DNA of 22,500 bases from Prorocentrum cordatum. Lineage: Eukaryota; Sar; Dinophyceae; Prorocentrales; Prorocentraceae. A program made the position numbers and the translations under genes. Below, piece by piece: positions 1 to 10,033 of this stretch. Within the stretch, counting starts at the first letter, position 1. Each line of letters starts with the position of its first letter. The stretch lies in the NCBI GenBank assembly GCA_963575745.1, contig CAUYUJ010001292.1, positions 152,501 to 175,000 on the forward strand. Direction: 5' to 3'. Under the pieces are notes generated by a model. That model did no database searches. It was not told the DNA's origin and was given only the letters and a program-made list of their open reading frames with translations.

Positions 1-480
1 CCAAAATTTACTCAGGACCCCCGCTCCTGAGACTCTTTCACAATTTACTCAGGATCGGTGCTCCCGCCCGTGACTTCCTCGCAATTTAGTCAGGGCACCC
101 GCTCCCATTTGAGACTCCTTCACAATTTACTCAGGAACGGCGCTCCCGCTTGGGACTTCCTCGCGCTTGAGTCTAGACTTCCTCGCAATGTAATCAAGAC
201 CCCCGCTCCCGCCAGAGAACCCTTCGCATTTTATTCAGGAATTGCGCTCTCGCCTGTGACGCCCATGCAATTTATTCAGAAATCGCGCTTTCGCCGCTCA
301 GGAAACACGCTGCGCCAAGGACGCCATTACAATTTACTTGGTAATCGCGCTCTTACCATACTCAGGCATCCCTCTTGAATGTCCTACCCGCCCGACCCGC
401 CCGTCAGGGGATCGCCCGCCCGTCGTGGGCTCCCGCCCGAGACTTCCTTCAGGAACGGCGCTTTCGCTTAGGACTTACTC
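1..480. repeat. Degenerate tandem repeat, about 41-bp unit
   Basis: A motif close to caatttactcagga recurs near positions 4, 41, 82, 123, 186, 226, 268 and 330, mostly 41-42 bp apart. It is followed in each unit by a cgctcccgcc...gacttcctc segment. Units differ by many substitutions and some are truncated, so the array is old. It probably continues left of the window. No credible coding region was seen; the open frames here are short and follow the repeat. Confidence 0.75.
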
Positions 481-860
481 GAACGTTCACGCTCTTACCT
501 TCCTTCTCCTCCTCCCTCTCCCTCCTCCCTCCTCTCCTCCCTTCTCTCTCCCTCCTCTCTTCTCTCTCCTGAAGCCTCCCTATCCCCTCTCCCTCCTCTC
601 CCTCCTCCCTTCTCCCGCCCCTCTCATGCCTCCTCCCTCCCTCTTTTTTTGTTTTCTCTCTCTCTCTCTCTTTCTTTCCCCTCTCTTTGTCTCTCTCTTT
701 CTCTACCTCTCTTATCTTTTTGTGTTCCCTCTCTCTCTGCATCTAATCAGCCGCCCCCCTCTTCGCTCCTTCTCTCCTGGCGGTTTCCCTCTTCCTTCGT
801 CCCTCCCCTTCCCTTCCTCTCCACTCTCCCTCGTTCTCCCCCTCATTTTTGCAGGGACCA
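481..860. repeat. Low-complexity polypyrimidine tract
   Basis: This stretch is almost entirely C and T on the + strand, with CTCC, CTCTCT and CCTCC runs. The conceptual proteins are Ser/Pro/Leu-rich on + and Arg/Glu/Lys-rich on -, as expected from base composition alone. No gene is supported. Confidence 0.85.
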
Positions 861-1072
861 CACCAATTCCAATGGCGGGGACATGTACGCCCACGAAGGG
901 TTGTCCGAATGTTCAGGTTGACCCGCCTGTCTAAGCCCGCCGCCCCCCGCAAAGAGAAATGATCCCCCCAAAGAGGGTGTGATCGATGACAAAAAGGGCG
1001 GGTACCGAGGGTATGGGGAATTCGTTTTGGACGACACACGTGCAGGTACGAGCGAACAGTCTTATAATGAAT

Positions 1073-1083
1073 GGTGTTGTTGT

Positions 1084-1115
<32 letters not shown>

Positions 1116-1153
1116 TTGCTGTTGCTGCTGCTGTTGTTGATGTTGTTGTTGGT

Positions 1154-1185
<32 letters not shown>

Positions 1186-1258
1186 CGTTGTTGTGGTTGT
1201 TGTTGTTGGTGTTCTTGTTGCTGTTATTGTTGTTGTTTTTGTTGTTGTTGTTGTTGTC

Positions 1259-1289
<31 letters not shown>

Positions 1290-1290
1290 G

Positions 1291-1344
<54 letters not shown>

Positions 1345-1346
1345 GG

Positions 1347-1394
<48 letters not shown>

Positions 1395-1400
1395 GTTGTC
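1073..1400. repeat. (GTT)n / (AAC)n trinucleotide array
   Basis: About 330 bp of GTT repeats. The first half carries GCT, GTC and GGT variants and the second half is nearly pure. It translates as poly-Val, poly-Leu or poly-Cys on + and poly-Asn, poly-Thr or poly-Gln on -. These open frames are by-products of the repeat. Confidence 0.95.
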
Positions 1401-1405
1401 GCCGT

Positions 1406-1654
1406 CCCACCCGCGACCCACCCGCGACCCACCCCGCGACCCACCCCGCGACCCACCCCGCGACCCACCCGCGACCCAACCCGCGACCCAACCTGCGACC
1501 CACCTGCGACCCACCCCCTAACCCACCCGCGACCCACCCGCAACCCACCCGCGACCCACCCCGCGAACCACCCCGCGACCCATCCGCAACCCATCCGCGA
1601 CCCACCCTCGACCCACCCCGCCAGCCACCCGCGACCCACCCCGCGACCCACCCT
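1406..1654. repeat. Short C-rich minisatellite (CGCGACCCACC type)
   Basis: Units of about 10-13 bp built on gcgacccaccc repeat about 20 times directly after the GTT array. On the - strand each unit gives GGGTGGGTCGC, so there are dense GGG runs separated by 1-6 bases, the pattern that can form G-quadruplexes. Variants (ctgcgaccc, ccgcaaccc, cctcgaccc) show ordinary divergence. Confidence 0.9.
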
Positions 1655-2465
1655 CAAGGGAGGAGAAACCACGCGGACCCGACAATCGACGTTTACTTGA
1701 CGGCCTGGGGCGTTTACTAAACAGCCCTGCCCTGTTCGATTCATTCCTTGTGTGCGTTTACTAAACGGCTTCGCTTGTCGAGGTGATTATTCTGGGGAGG
1801 ATTTCCTGCCCTCTACACCTGCGACCCGCCCGCCACCCTACAGCGACCCACCCGCGACCCATTTGCGACCCACCCGCGACCTACCCACATTGGTTGAACG
1901 AAAACATCGGTGCCTGCGGCGGGCTCGCTGCATTATTTGTGAAGCTTTGGCGCCTGCGGCGGGCTTCTCCGGAGTCTCACAGGCTGCCGACGTCCCCACC
2001 GCCCCCTTCACTCTTGTCCGCATCTGCGGGGTGATGCGCATGTACGTCGCGTAGCTAAGACCGAAACAAAAGCACCGCACCTACGCAGGCTGAGCACCTG
2101 CCCGACGCAGGCCCGGATGCCCGAGGGCCCCAGGAGGGGCAATCGGCCATGGGGCCCGGAGGCCCGACGCCCCAGGAGGGGGTCCGAGGACGGCGATCAG
2201 TCGGACCGAGAGAGCCACAGGGCGCGCCCGGCGACTCGGGAAGGGAAGGTGACAGGCAGCAAGAAGGGGGGGCGCGGATTTCCGCGACCAGACAGCAGGG
2301 AGGGCAGGAGAAGAGCAACAGCAACGATCAACAGCATGGTCGTGAAAGTATAGGAAGGACTGCGCGCCAGGAAAAGAAACTGAGGACGTCGTGGACGGCA
2401 ATGCTAAACAATGTAACCAGCTGGTCTGAAAACGTCGAAAAAACGTAACGAATGATTCGGGTTTT
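1655..2465. other. Sequence without a recognisable gene
   Basis: No supported gene. It holds three copies of a cgtttact motif near 1689, 1710 and 1754, and a doubled gcctgcggcgggct motif near 1914 and 1951. It also has a G/C-rich stretch (2090-2280) with an imperfect internal duplication around ccccaggaggggg. Open frames are short and lack recognisable domains. Confidence 0.55.
1820..1887. repeat. Outlying copy of the C-rich minisatellite
   Basis: About five gcgaccc units like those of 1406-1654 reappear here, separated from the main array by about 165 bp of unrelated sequence containing the cgtttact motifs. This suggests either an insertion into, or seeding from, the main array. Confidence 0.8.
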
Positions 2466-2632
2466 AATGCTTTCTCCCAGCCATCCGTTTTGAAAAAACA
2501 GCGCCTCGCGTCTGCTCCTCTCCTCTCCTCTTTTCTCCTCTCCTCTCCTCTCCTCCTCATCTCCCTCCTCCCTCCTCCCATCCACCTCGTCACCTCCCTG
2601 CGTTTCACCGACCCAAGACAGCGTTTCGTGGC
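2466..2632 (-). other. Array-edge flank shared with the 89-bp satellite
   Basis: Read on the - strand, this segment leaves the 77-bp array through acgaaacgctgtcttgggt and then acgcagggagg. It continues into a purine tract (2516-2580) and reaches gcgaggcgctgt, tcaaaacg and atggctggga. The same landmarks in the same order follow the 89-bp array on the + strand at 12978-13120. It therefore looks like a conserved part of a repeat element and not random flank. Confidence 0.7.
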
Positions 2633-3935
2633 CCCATAGACAGCTCCACCTAAGGCTCCAGTGGCACAGGCCGCATACGCCAACGCCACCCAGGACAGCG
2701 TTTCGTGGACCCATCGGGAGCTCCACCGACGGCTCCACTGGCACAGGCCGCATGCGCCAAAGCCACCCAGAACAGTGTTTCGTGGCCCCATAGGTAGCTC
2801 CACCGAAGGCCCCAGTGGCACAAGCCGCATGCGTCAACGCCACCCAGGACAGCGTCTCGTCGCCCCATGGGAAGCTCCACCGAATGCTCCAGTGGCACAG
2901 GCCGCATGCGTCAGGACAGAGTTTCGTGGCCCAATGGGGGGCTCAACCGAAGGCTCAAGTGGCACAGGCCGAGGGAGCTCCACCGAAGGGTCCAGTGGCA
3001 CAGGCCGCATGCGTCAACGCCACCCAGGACAGCGCTTCGTGGCCCCATAGGGAGCTCCACCGAAGGCCCCAGTGGCACAAGCCGCATGCGTCAACGCTAC
3101 TCAGGACAGCGTCTCGTCGCCCCATGGGAAGCTCCACCGAATGCTCCAGTGGCACAGCTCCACCGAAGGCTCCAGTGGCACAGGCCGCATGCGTCAACGC
3201 CACCCAGGACAGCGCCTCGTCGCCCCATAGGGAGCTCCACCGAAGGCTCCAGTGGCACAGGCCGCATGCGTCAACGCTACCCAGGACAGCGTCTCGTGGC
3301 CCCTAGGGAGCTCCACCGAAGGCTCCAGTGGCGCAGTCCGCATGCGTCAACGCCACCCAGGACAGCGTTTCGTGGCCCCGAAGGGTGCTCCACCGAAGGC
3401 TCCAGCGGCACAAGCCCCATGAACGCCACCCAGGACAGCGTTTCGTGACCCCGTAGGGAGCTCCACCGAAGGCTCCAGAGGCACAGGCCGCATGCGTCAA
3501 CGCCACCTAGGACAGCGCTTCGTGGACCCATTGGGGCCTCCACCGAAGGCTCCAGTGGCACCAGCCGCATGCGCCTACGCCACCCAGGACAGCGTCTCGT
3601 CGCCCCATAGGGGCCTCCACCGAAGGCTCCAATGGCACGGGCCGCATGCGCCAACGCCGCCCAGGACAGCGTCTCGTGGCCCCGTAGGAAGCTTAACCGA
3701 AGGCTCCAGTGGCACGGGCCGCATGCGTCAACGCCACCCAGGACAGCGTTTCGTCGCCCCATGGGGAGCTCTACCGAAGGCTCCAGTGGCACGGGCCGCA
3801 TGCGTCAACGCCACCCAGGACAGCGTCTCGTCGCCCCATAGGGGCCTCCACCGAAGGCTCCGGTGGCACAGGCCGCGTGCGTCAACGCCACCCAGGACAG
3901 CGCTTCGTGGCCCCATAGGGAGCTCCACCGAAACC
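2611..3935 (-). repeat. Satellite array, 77-bp unit, about 17 copies
   Basis: Units read (+ strand) ggccccatagggagctccac, cgaaggctccagtggcacag, gccgcatgcgtcaacgccac, ccaggacagcgtttcgt. Landmarks gacagcg at 2621 and 2698 give the 77-bp period. Two units near 2930-2990 and 3150-3170 are truncated. Because 77 is not a multiple of three, any open frame changes peptide each unit, so the long ORFs here are not considered genes. Strand is given as - because the reverse complement aligns with the + strand of the 89-bp satellite at 11.2-13.0 kb. Confidence 0.95.
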
Positions 3936-4244
3936 ACGAAGGTCTTCCAGGGTGCCCCTGTTGGATCGGTCGAAGGCCCCTGGGACCCCGCACTAGAGCT
4001 TCAGAGTGTCTCAGCCGGCGCAGACCCCAGACAGTCAGGTACTGCACTGCGAATGTGTCAGCTACGAGCCCCCGACCGCATCCCGTGCCGTCCCACACGC
4101 TGCCGAAGAGAGAGCCGCCGCCCCCCGCCTCGGCGCCGCGCCTGCAGAGGCGCCCGCTCACGACGCGTGTACCCACTGTGCTGGGCCCCCCAGCATGTGG
4201 TGCAACCGTGTGGTGCAAGCTATGTTGCGCAGGCTATGTGGTGC

Positions 4245-4680
4245 AATCTGCAGGCGCGGCAACTGACGGCAAGGGGCGGCAACGGCCGAAGCTTCGGTGG
4301 ACTTTCCAAGCGCGCGTTGGCGGCAGCGTGGCGCCAACAGGCGGCAAACAGTAGCGAAACCTCGGCGCACCCCCCCAAGCGCGGTGGACGGCAACACGGC
4401 GGCAACGGCCGGCAACGTGGCAAAGCCTCGGCGGACTCCCCAGGCGCGTTTGGCGGCAACGAGGCGGCAACGGGCGGCAACGTGGCGAGACTTCGGCCAA
4501 CCCCCCAAGGCGCAGCTGGTGGCAACGCAGCGGCAACGGCCTTGGCAAAACCTCGGCAGACCCCCCACGCGCGGTTGGTGGCAACGAGGCGGCAACGGGC
4601 GGCAACGTGGCGAAACTTCGGCAGACCCCCTAAGCGCGGTTAGCGGCAACGCGGTGGCAGCGGGCGGCGAAGTGGCGGCC
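4245..4680. repeat. Tandem repeat, about 65-bp unit, 6-7 copies
   Basis: The motif aacctcgg/aacttcgg occurs at about 4290, 4358, 4423, 4488, 4549 and 4614, so most spacings are 65 bp. Each is followed by accccccaagcgcggttgg and several ggcggcaacg boxes. The GGCAACG boxes are themselves a short internal repeat. The overlapping ORFs in several frames on both strands are judged spurious. Confidence 0.85.
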
Positions 4681-4689
4681 CCATCCAAT

Positions 4690-4983
4690 GTTTCAGTAAC
4701 CGGCGTAAGACCCCCTAAGGGCCAGCACTGTTTGGGGACTGTAGCGGTCTCGGGGGTAATTTTGGGGCGGAGGTCTCAAAATGTAGGTTCGTGTTTTCCC
4801 TCGGGTGCCCATTTTGGGGCCGTTCTGGGACGTCCTGGTGGTTTCTTGCGCCGTCATGGTGCCCTCTTGGGCCGCCCGGGGGCCCTCTTCGAAGCCTTTC
4901 GGGCCGTCCTGGGACGGTCTCCTGGGCCTCTTGGGCCGTCTTGGTCGGTCGGAGACCCAACAGGGCGACAACGCCAAAATCAT
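4690..4983. other. Upstream sequence with imperfect ttgggccgtcctggg repeats
   Basis: The frame of the downstream gene is open through this region, but it lies outside the retrocopied unit that begins near 5004. It contains several imperfect copies of a ttgggccgtcctggg motif (4820-4955). I see no gene here and regard it as pre-existing locus sequence next to the insertion. Confidence 0.5.
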
Positions 4984-5000
4984 TACAGCACCTCGTGGAA

Positions 5001-5022
5001 TCAGTAGCCATCTTGGCTCAAG
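5001..5022 (+). other. Relic dinoflagellate spliced leader (decayed)
   Basis: The segment matches the 22-nt dinoflagellate spliced leader (TCCGTAGCC...GGCTCAAG) at 20 of 22 positions. The differences are A for C at leader position 3 and C for T at position 12. The first difference lies inside the left target-site duplication, which ends at 5003. The true relic therefore probably starts at G5004 and retains 18 of 19 bases. It marks the 5' end of the ancestral mRNA and puts the start codon downstream of 5022. Confidence 0.88.
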
Positions 5023-5092
5023 TCAGTTGTTCGAAGCAATTGTGCTGGCTGTTTCGTTTTTCCAGTTTGTCGGTAAAGTACATGTTCGCATC

Positions 5093-7036
5093 ATGGCTGC
5101 ATCATGGTGCCAGAACAACCGGTCTGATGCTTGCCGAGACCGCCAACAAAATTGCATAACACAGAGTCCTTTTGAGCCTTGCTTTTGTGAGGACGGCTAC
5201 GGTTGCCAGGACACCAGGCGAATGGCCGACCATTTCGGATATAAATATGAGTACACCTGCTGCCCAGGATATGACGGCTTCGAATGTGGATTATTCTCCC
5301 AGGAGAATTTCCATCGCCTTGCTATCATTGGTCTTTCGAGCTTGGCCCTTGGCCTTTGTGGAGTCCTTGTGGCATCAGCGCGACCCAAATGCCAGCGGAG
5401 ATCAGGCGCCGCATGTCTGAGTCCAGAAGACCGTGCTGTTGAATCAGCGCCCGTGGTACGCGACGGTGAACGCTTACATCGCGAAGTGCCGGAGGCCTGG
5501 TGGTGTGTGACTAAGGCGGACCTGCAACAGTTTCGGCGACTTGTTTGGCATGCAGTTCAAGAACACCGAATTACACCAACGGAGTCAGATCCTTTCGACG
5601 CAAGCGACGATAGGATTGGCCCTACCATGCACACTGTGAACGGCCAGTTCATCAGGCCGGTTACACTTTCAGCTGGGAAGGTAAGTTGGGCTTTGATGCT
5701 ACATCCTGAGGGTCTGCCTTGCGATTTGTTTATTACGCATGGTTGGGAGGAGGGCGTCTTCGAATTCTGTGACAATGTCATGAACTCTTGGCCAGTGGGA
5801 GCGAAGCATGCGTATTTGTGCATACTTTCCAACCCACAGAATCTCGACATCTCTGCTCTTGTATCGACTCCCACGGATTCCCCTTTTGCCAAAGCTCTGG
5901 CGTCCGCAACGCGCATGTTGGCGGTCCCGAATCGGACATGTAGTATATATTCACGGACCTGGTGTGCATACGAGGCCTACCTTGCATATTCTTGGCACAA
6001 AGATATCTACACTGCCCGACCCCCCGTGCGGAACTTCTGGCCCGCTGTAGTCGGAATTGGATGCCTCTCCTTGTCAGGGGCAGGTGCATTTTGTATTATC
6101 CTTGCGACTCAATCCGCGTTATCTCAAGATGTGATACATCAAGCACCCCAGGTATTGTCTTTGATTCTGGCGTTCTTCTACGCATTCTTCCGGAAACGCC
6201 CTGAATCTGTTTCTCTTCGTGTTATCATTTGGATGATTAGTATCACGTCTGGTGCTTACGGTGCACACCAAATCATAAAACGCCCCCACTATGTAACAGC
6301 TTGGCTTGCTTTTGTGGTGATGTTCCTCGCGCCGATCGCCCTCGAGTCCGACCACCTGAGGACATCAGCAGCTGCTGTTGCAACACGGCAGTTTCAGAAT
6401 GGGTTCACAGGCCACATCCGGGACGCCAAATGCACCGTTCCAGCAGACGGGGAGGCGATCCGGCGAGAGATTAGATTGAGTTTTAGGGAGAATTTCGTTG
6501 ACCATCACGTTAGAGACATCATGCGCGTGGGTATGGTAACGAAGCATTTGCGCGAAGTTGAAGATTTAGTTGGACCTCTTGCTGATGTGAGCATTTGGGG
6601 CTTAGGCACCGCCAGCATCGGATTGGTATGGTTAATACTTACCGCGCAACAACTTGAAGGTGGATGGTGTGGTGGAGCGACCTCTTGGCAGATATGGCTA
6701 GTACTCTTAGAAGGCCTATGCTGGGCAGCCGTCGTGGCGTGCTTGCCGCCAGATCGCGTAGCCTTCGCGACTGGATCAGTCACACTGGCCTTCGGGGCGA
6801 TTGGTGTCGGTATTTTTGAAATGATGCTGACGACTGACATGTGCATCTCTAACTATATTACGGCCGCTTTCATTGGCCCCGTGATTCTGGCTATGTCGAT
6901 CGCTGGGCCCGCGCGTGTTGCGCGGGTGACTGCGTTTGGGCCTCTTCTGGTTCGCAGCGTTTTTGGGTTTGACCTCCGGGTCAAGCCACATGTTGTACAT
7001 TTAGAGGAAGAAGCACGGCAATCCATGCCGCCTTAG
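5093..7036 (+). CDS. Multi-pass membrane protein with EGF-like N-terminus and TIR-like domain
   Basis: A 647-residue intronless ORF. Residues 1-70 are Cys-rich (Cys 6, 14, 21, 30, 32, 38, 56, 57, 65) with an EGF-like CCPGYDGFEC ending. A hydrophobic helix at about 75-95 is followed by basic residues (RPKCQRR), suggesting an N-outside topology. Residues 205-300 form a soluble domain with DLFITHGWEE (211-220), YLCILSNPQN (241-250), SPFAKAL (263-269) and RTWCAYEAYLA (288-298). These spaced motifs resemble the TIR-like 'SHAWGE...WC.YE' domain I recognise from expanded dinoflagellate families. About eight more helices follow (about 315-340, 353-366, 377-395, 401-416, 498-517, 533-551, 556-578, 588-604), then a charged tail. 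Inference: a membrane sensor or signalling protein with a cytosolic TIR-like domain; no catalytic activity is claimed. ATG 5093 is chosen as the first in-frame ATG after the SL relic, leaving a 70-nt 5' UTR. An upstream out-of-frame ATG at 5082 opens a 25-codon ORF. The frame stays open back to 4805, but that extension precedes the mRNA start. Confidence 0.85.
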   Translation: MAASWCQNNRSDACRDRQQNCITQSPFEPCFCEDGYGCQDTRRMADHFGYKYEYTCCPGYDGFECGLFSQENFHRLAIIGLSSLALGLCGVLVASARPKCQRRSGAACLSPEDRAVESAPVVRDGERLHREVPEAWWCVTKADLQQFRRLVWHAVQEHRITPTESDPFDASDDRIGPTMHTVNGQFIRPVTLSAGKVSWALMLHPEGLPCDLFITHGWEEGVFEFCDNVMNSWPVGAKHAYLCILSNPQNLDISALVSTPTDSPFAKALASATRMLAVPNRTCSIYSRTWCAYEAYLAYSWHKDIYTARPPVRNFWPAVVGIGCLSLSGAGAFCIILATQSALSQDVIHQAPQVLSLILAFFYAFFRKRPESVSLRVIIWMISITSGAYGAHQIIKRPHYVTAWLAFVVMFLAPIALESDHLRTSAAAVATRQFQNGFTGHIRDAKCTVPADGEAIRREIRLSFRENFVDHHVRDIMRVGMVTKHLREVEDLVGPLADVSIWGLGTASIGLVWLILTAQQLEGGWCGGATSWQIWLVLLEGLCWAAVVACLPPDRVAFATGSVTLAFGAIGVGIFEMMLTTDMCISNYITAAFIGPVILAMSIAGPARVARVTAFGPLLVRSVFGFDLRVKPHVVHLEEEARQSMPP

Positions 7037-7141
7037 TCTCCTCGAGATCCTGAACCAACTTTTTGTGACCGTGCCTTCTGAGGAGGCGACGGGTGAAGAC
7101 ATGTACTGTAAGGTGATCTGGGGGCCCGCGCTGTGAAAAAA
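7037..7141 (+). other. 3' UTR of the retrocopied membrane-protein gene
   Basis: About 100 nt lie between the stop codon and the six-A run at 7136-7141 that abuts the right direct repeat. There is no AATAAA signal, in line with dinoflagellate mRNAs, which usually lack one. Confidence 0.6.
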
Positions 7142-7204
7142 CTACAGCACCTAGTGTAATCAACGTTTTGACCTCTGCGGGCCCTCTTGGTCGCAATCAT
7201 TGTA

Positions 7205-7300
7205 CCATTATCATTAATACCACTCGCAGCCGTCGTAGTCGTAAAAGTCGTAGCAGGAGTCGTAGTAGTAGTCGTCGTCGTCGTCCCCGTAGTACTAGCT

Positions 7301-7349
<49 letters not shown>

Positions 7350-7814
7350 GACTTGTAGTAGGACTAGTAGTAGTATAGGTAGTGTTAGTAATAGTCGTAG
7401 CAGTAGTAGTAGTCGTAGTCGTCGGTATGGTCGTACGTGGTAGCAGCCTGCGCAGTTAAACTATAAGCAACCGCTCTGGTATCATCTGTATCTGTACAAG
7501 TACAATTCGTGCGACTATCTGTATCAGTACAAGTTCTAGTGATAGTGGCAGTAGTCGCATTCGTGCGTTTTCTGATTGGCATACTGACTGTAGTGCCGGT
7601 ACCATCAAATATTAGCTTGCGCATTTGCCTTCGCACATCTACCAGGAATAGTCGTTGCGCAAACTACATTTGCGAAGTCGTGTTCGTAGTGGTTTTAGCG
7701 TTCGTATTTTTGTCACCGCCAGCCTGATCCGTAACATTCATAACGCTAGTCGTAGTAGCAGTCGTAGTCGTAGTCGCCGTAGTCTTCGTAGTGGTGGTAG
7801 TGGTGGCAGTAGTC

Positions 7815-7858
<44 letters not shown>

Positions 7859-8045
7859 CGTAGAAGTAGTAGTGGTATTAGTAGAAGTAGTAGTAGTCGT
7901 AGTAATCGTAGTGGTAATCTTAGTCTCAGTAGTAGAGGTAGTAGCAGAAGTAGTAGTCGTAGTAGCAGTACAAGTCGTAGTAGTAGTAGTCGTAGTTGTT
8001 GGCTTTGTAGTGGTAGTCGTACTTGTTGTCATAGTAGTAGTACCC

Positions 8046-8109
<64 letters not shown>

Positions 8110-8281
8110 TGGTAGTGGTAGTGGTAGTGGAAGTAGTAGTAATAGTAGTAGTAGTAGAGTAAAAGTCGTAGTAGTAGTAGAATATATAGAAGTAGTAGTA
8201 TTAGCCGTCGTCGTCGTAGTAGTCGTCATAGTAGTAGTAGTCGTAGTAGTAGTTGTCGTAGAAGTGGTCGTAGTAGTACTG

Positions 8282-8313
<32 letters not shown>

Positions 8314-8652
8314 CTTAGTCGTAGTCGTAGCTGTGGTAGTCGTAGTAGTAGTCGTTGTCACAGCAGTCGTAGTTGTTGTACTAGTAGTAGTCGTTGTAGG
8401 AGTAGTGGTGGCTGTAGTCGTAGGAATCGTGGTAGTATTAATAGAAGTGGTACTTGCAGGAAAAATAGTGGTAAGAGTTAGCCGAAGTAGCAGTATCAGT
8501 ACTAGTCGTAGCCGTAGTCGTAGTGGTAGTACGAAGAGAGATAGTAGTAGTAGTAGTAGTAGTAGTAGTAGAAGAAGTAGTAGTAGTAGTAGTAGCAGTA
8601 GTAGTAGTAGTAGTAGTAGTAGTAGTCGTAGTAGTAGTTGTTGTTGTATTAC

Positions 8653-8690
<38 letters not shown>

Positions 8691-8870
8691 ATAGAAGTAG
8701 TAGTAGTAGTAGTAGCGGTAGTACTCGTAGTCGTAGTAGTAGTAGTCGTCGTACTAGTAGCAGAAGTAGTTGTAGTTGAAGTCGTAGTAGCAGTAGTAGT
8801 AGTAGTGGTAGTAAGTGTAGTAGAAGTCATAGTAGTAGTAGTAGTAGTAATACTAGTACTCGACGTAGTC

Positions 8871-8904
<34 letters not shown>

Positions 8905-8905
8905 C

Positions 8906-8970
<65 letters not shown>

Positions 8971-9200
8971 TAGTAGTAGTCGTCGTGGAAGTATTAGTCG
9001 TAGTCGTCGTTGCCATTTACCTAGTAGAAATCGCAGTAGTTGCAGTAGTCGTGGTAGTAGTAGTAGTCGTCGTCGTAGTAGTGGTAGTAGTAGTAGTAGT
9101 TGTAGTAGTAGTAGTAGTAGTAGAAGTAGAAGTACCAGTCGCAGTAGTCGAAGTAGTAGTTGCTGTAGTAGTTGTAGTTGTAGTTGTAGTCGCCGTAGTC

Positions 9201-9244
<44 letters not shown>

Positions 9245-9323
9245 CGTAGTCGTAGTCGTAGTAGTAGTGGTCGTAGAGTAGTTGTGGTAGTATTTGTAAT
9301 AGCAATAGTCGCAGTAATAGCGT

Positions 9324-9371
<48 letters not shown>

Positions 9372-9439
9372 CCGTAGTAGTAGTAGTAGTAATAATAATC
9401 GTAGCCGTAGAAGTAGTAGAAGTAGTAGAAGTAGTAGTG

Positions 9440-9479
<40 letters not shown>

Positions 9480-9499
9480 CAGTAGCAGTAGGCGTAGCG

Positions 9500-9540
<41 letters not shown>

Positions 9541-9871
9541 CGTACTAGCGGTAGTCGTACTGGTAGTCGCAGTCGTTGTCGTCGTCGTCGTCGTCGTAGC
9601 AGTGGTTGTACTAGTCGTAGTGGTGACACTAGTAGTCGTAGAAGTAGTAGGCATCTGTAGCAGTCGTTTTTTACTGCAGTGGTAGTACTAGTCGCAGTAG
9701 TAGTTGCAAGCGTAGTAGTCGGTGTAGTAGTGGTCGCCGTAGTAGTAGTGGTAGTATTAGTAGTAGTAGTAGTAGTAGTGGCAGTTGTAGTAGTAGTGGT
9801 GGTGGTAGTAGAGGCCGTGGTAGTAGTTGTAGTCGTAGCAGTCGTAGTCGTATGTGTAGTAGCAGGGGTAC

Positions 9872-9957
<86 letters not shown>

Positions 9958-9996
9958 TTAGTAGTAGTCGTAGCAGTAGCAGTAGCAGTTGTAGTA

Positions 9997-10033
<37 letters not shown>

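Larger units (their letters stand above)
4982..7162 (+). mobile_element. Retrocopied (SL-cDNA) gene with flanking direct repeats
   Basis: The unit has the complete signature of a retroposed trans-spliced mRNA. At the 5' end tacagcacctcgtggaatca (4984-5003) matches tacagcacctagtgtaatca (7143-7162) at 18/20 positions, a probable target-site duplication. Directly after the left copy comes an SL relic; directly before the right copy comes a run of six A (7136-7141), a possible poly(A) remnant. Between them lies one uninterrupted ORF. Known family behaviour: LINE machinery gives short duplications and A tails. The two duplication copies have diverged, so the insertion is not recent. Confidence 0.8.

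Noticed and set aside
2611-3935. CRISPR-like regular repeats
   Set aside because: Units are head-to-tail without unique spacers and the genome is eukaryotic. The same applies to 11183-12988.
3492-4643. 383-codon ORF on the + strand
   Set aside because: It crosses the end of the 77-bp satellite and the 65-bp tandem repeat. The peptide follows the DNA repeats in changing frames.
4805-5092. N-terminal extension of the membrane-protein ORF back to an ATG at 4805
   Set aside because: It would run through the target-site duplication and the SL relic, both of which lie upstream of the coding part of the ancestral mRNA. The extension is translated repeat-like sequence.
5681-5686. AAG/GTAAGT consensus splice donor inside the membrane-protein gene
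   Set aside because: The frame continues without interruption into the best-conserved TIR-like motifs, so removal as an intron would delete the core domain.
7655-9685. Long poly-Ser, poly-Val, poly-Thr and poly-Leu ORFs
   Set aside because: They are inevitable translations of an (AGT)n tract whose only stop triplet lies in one frame.
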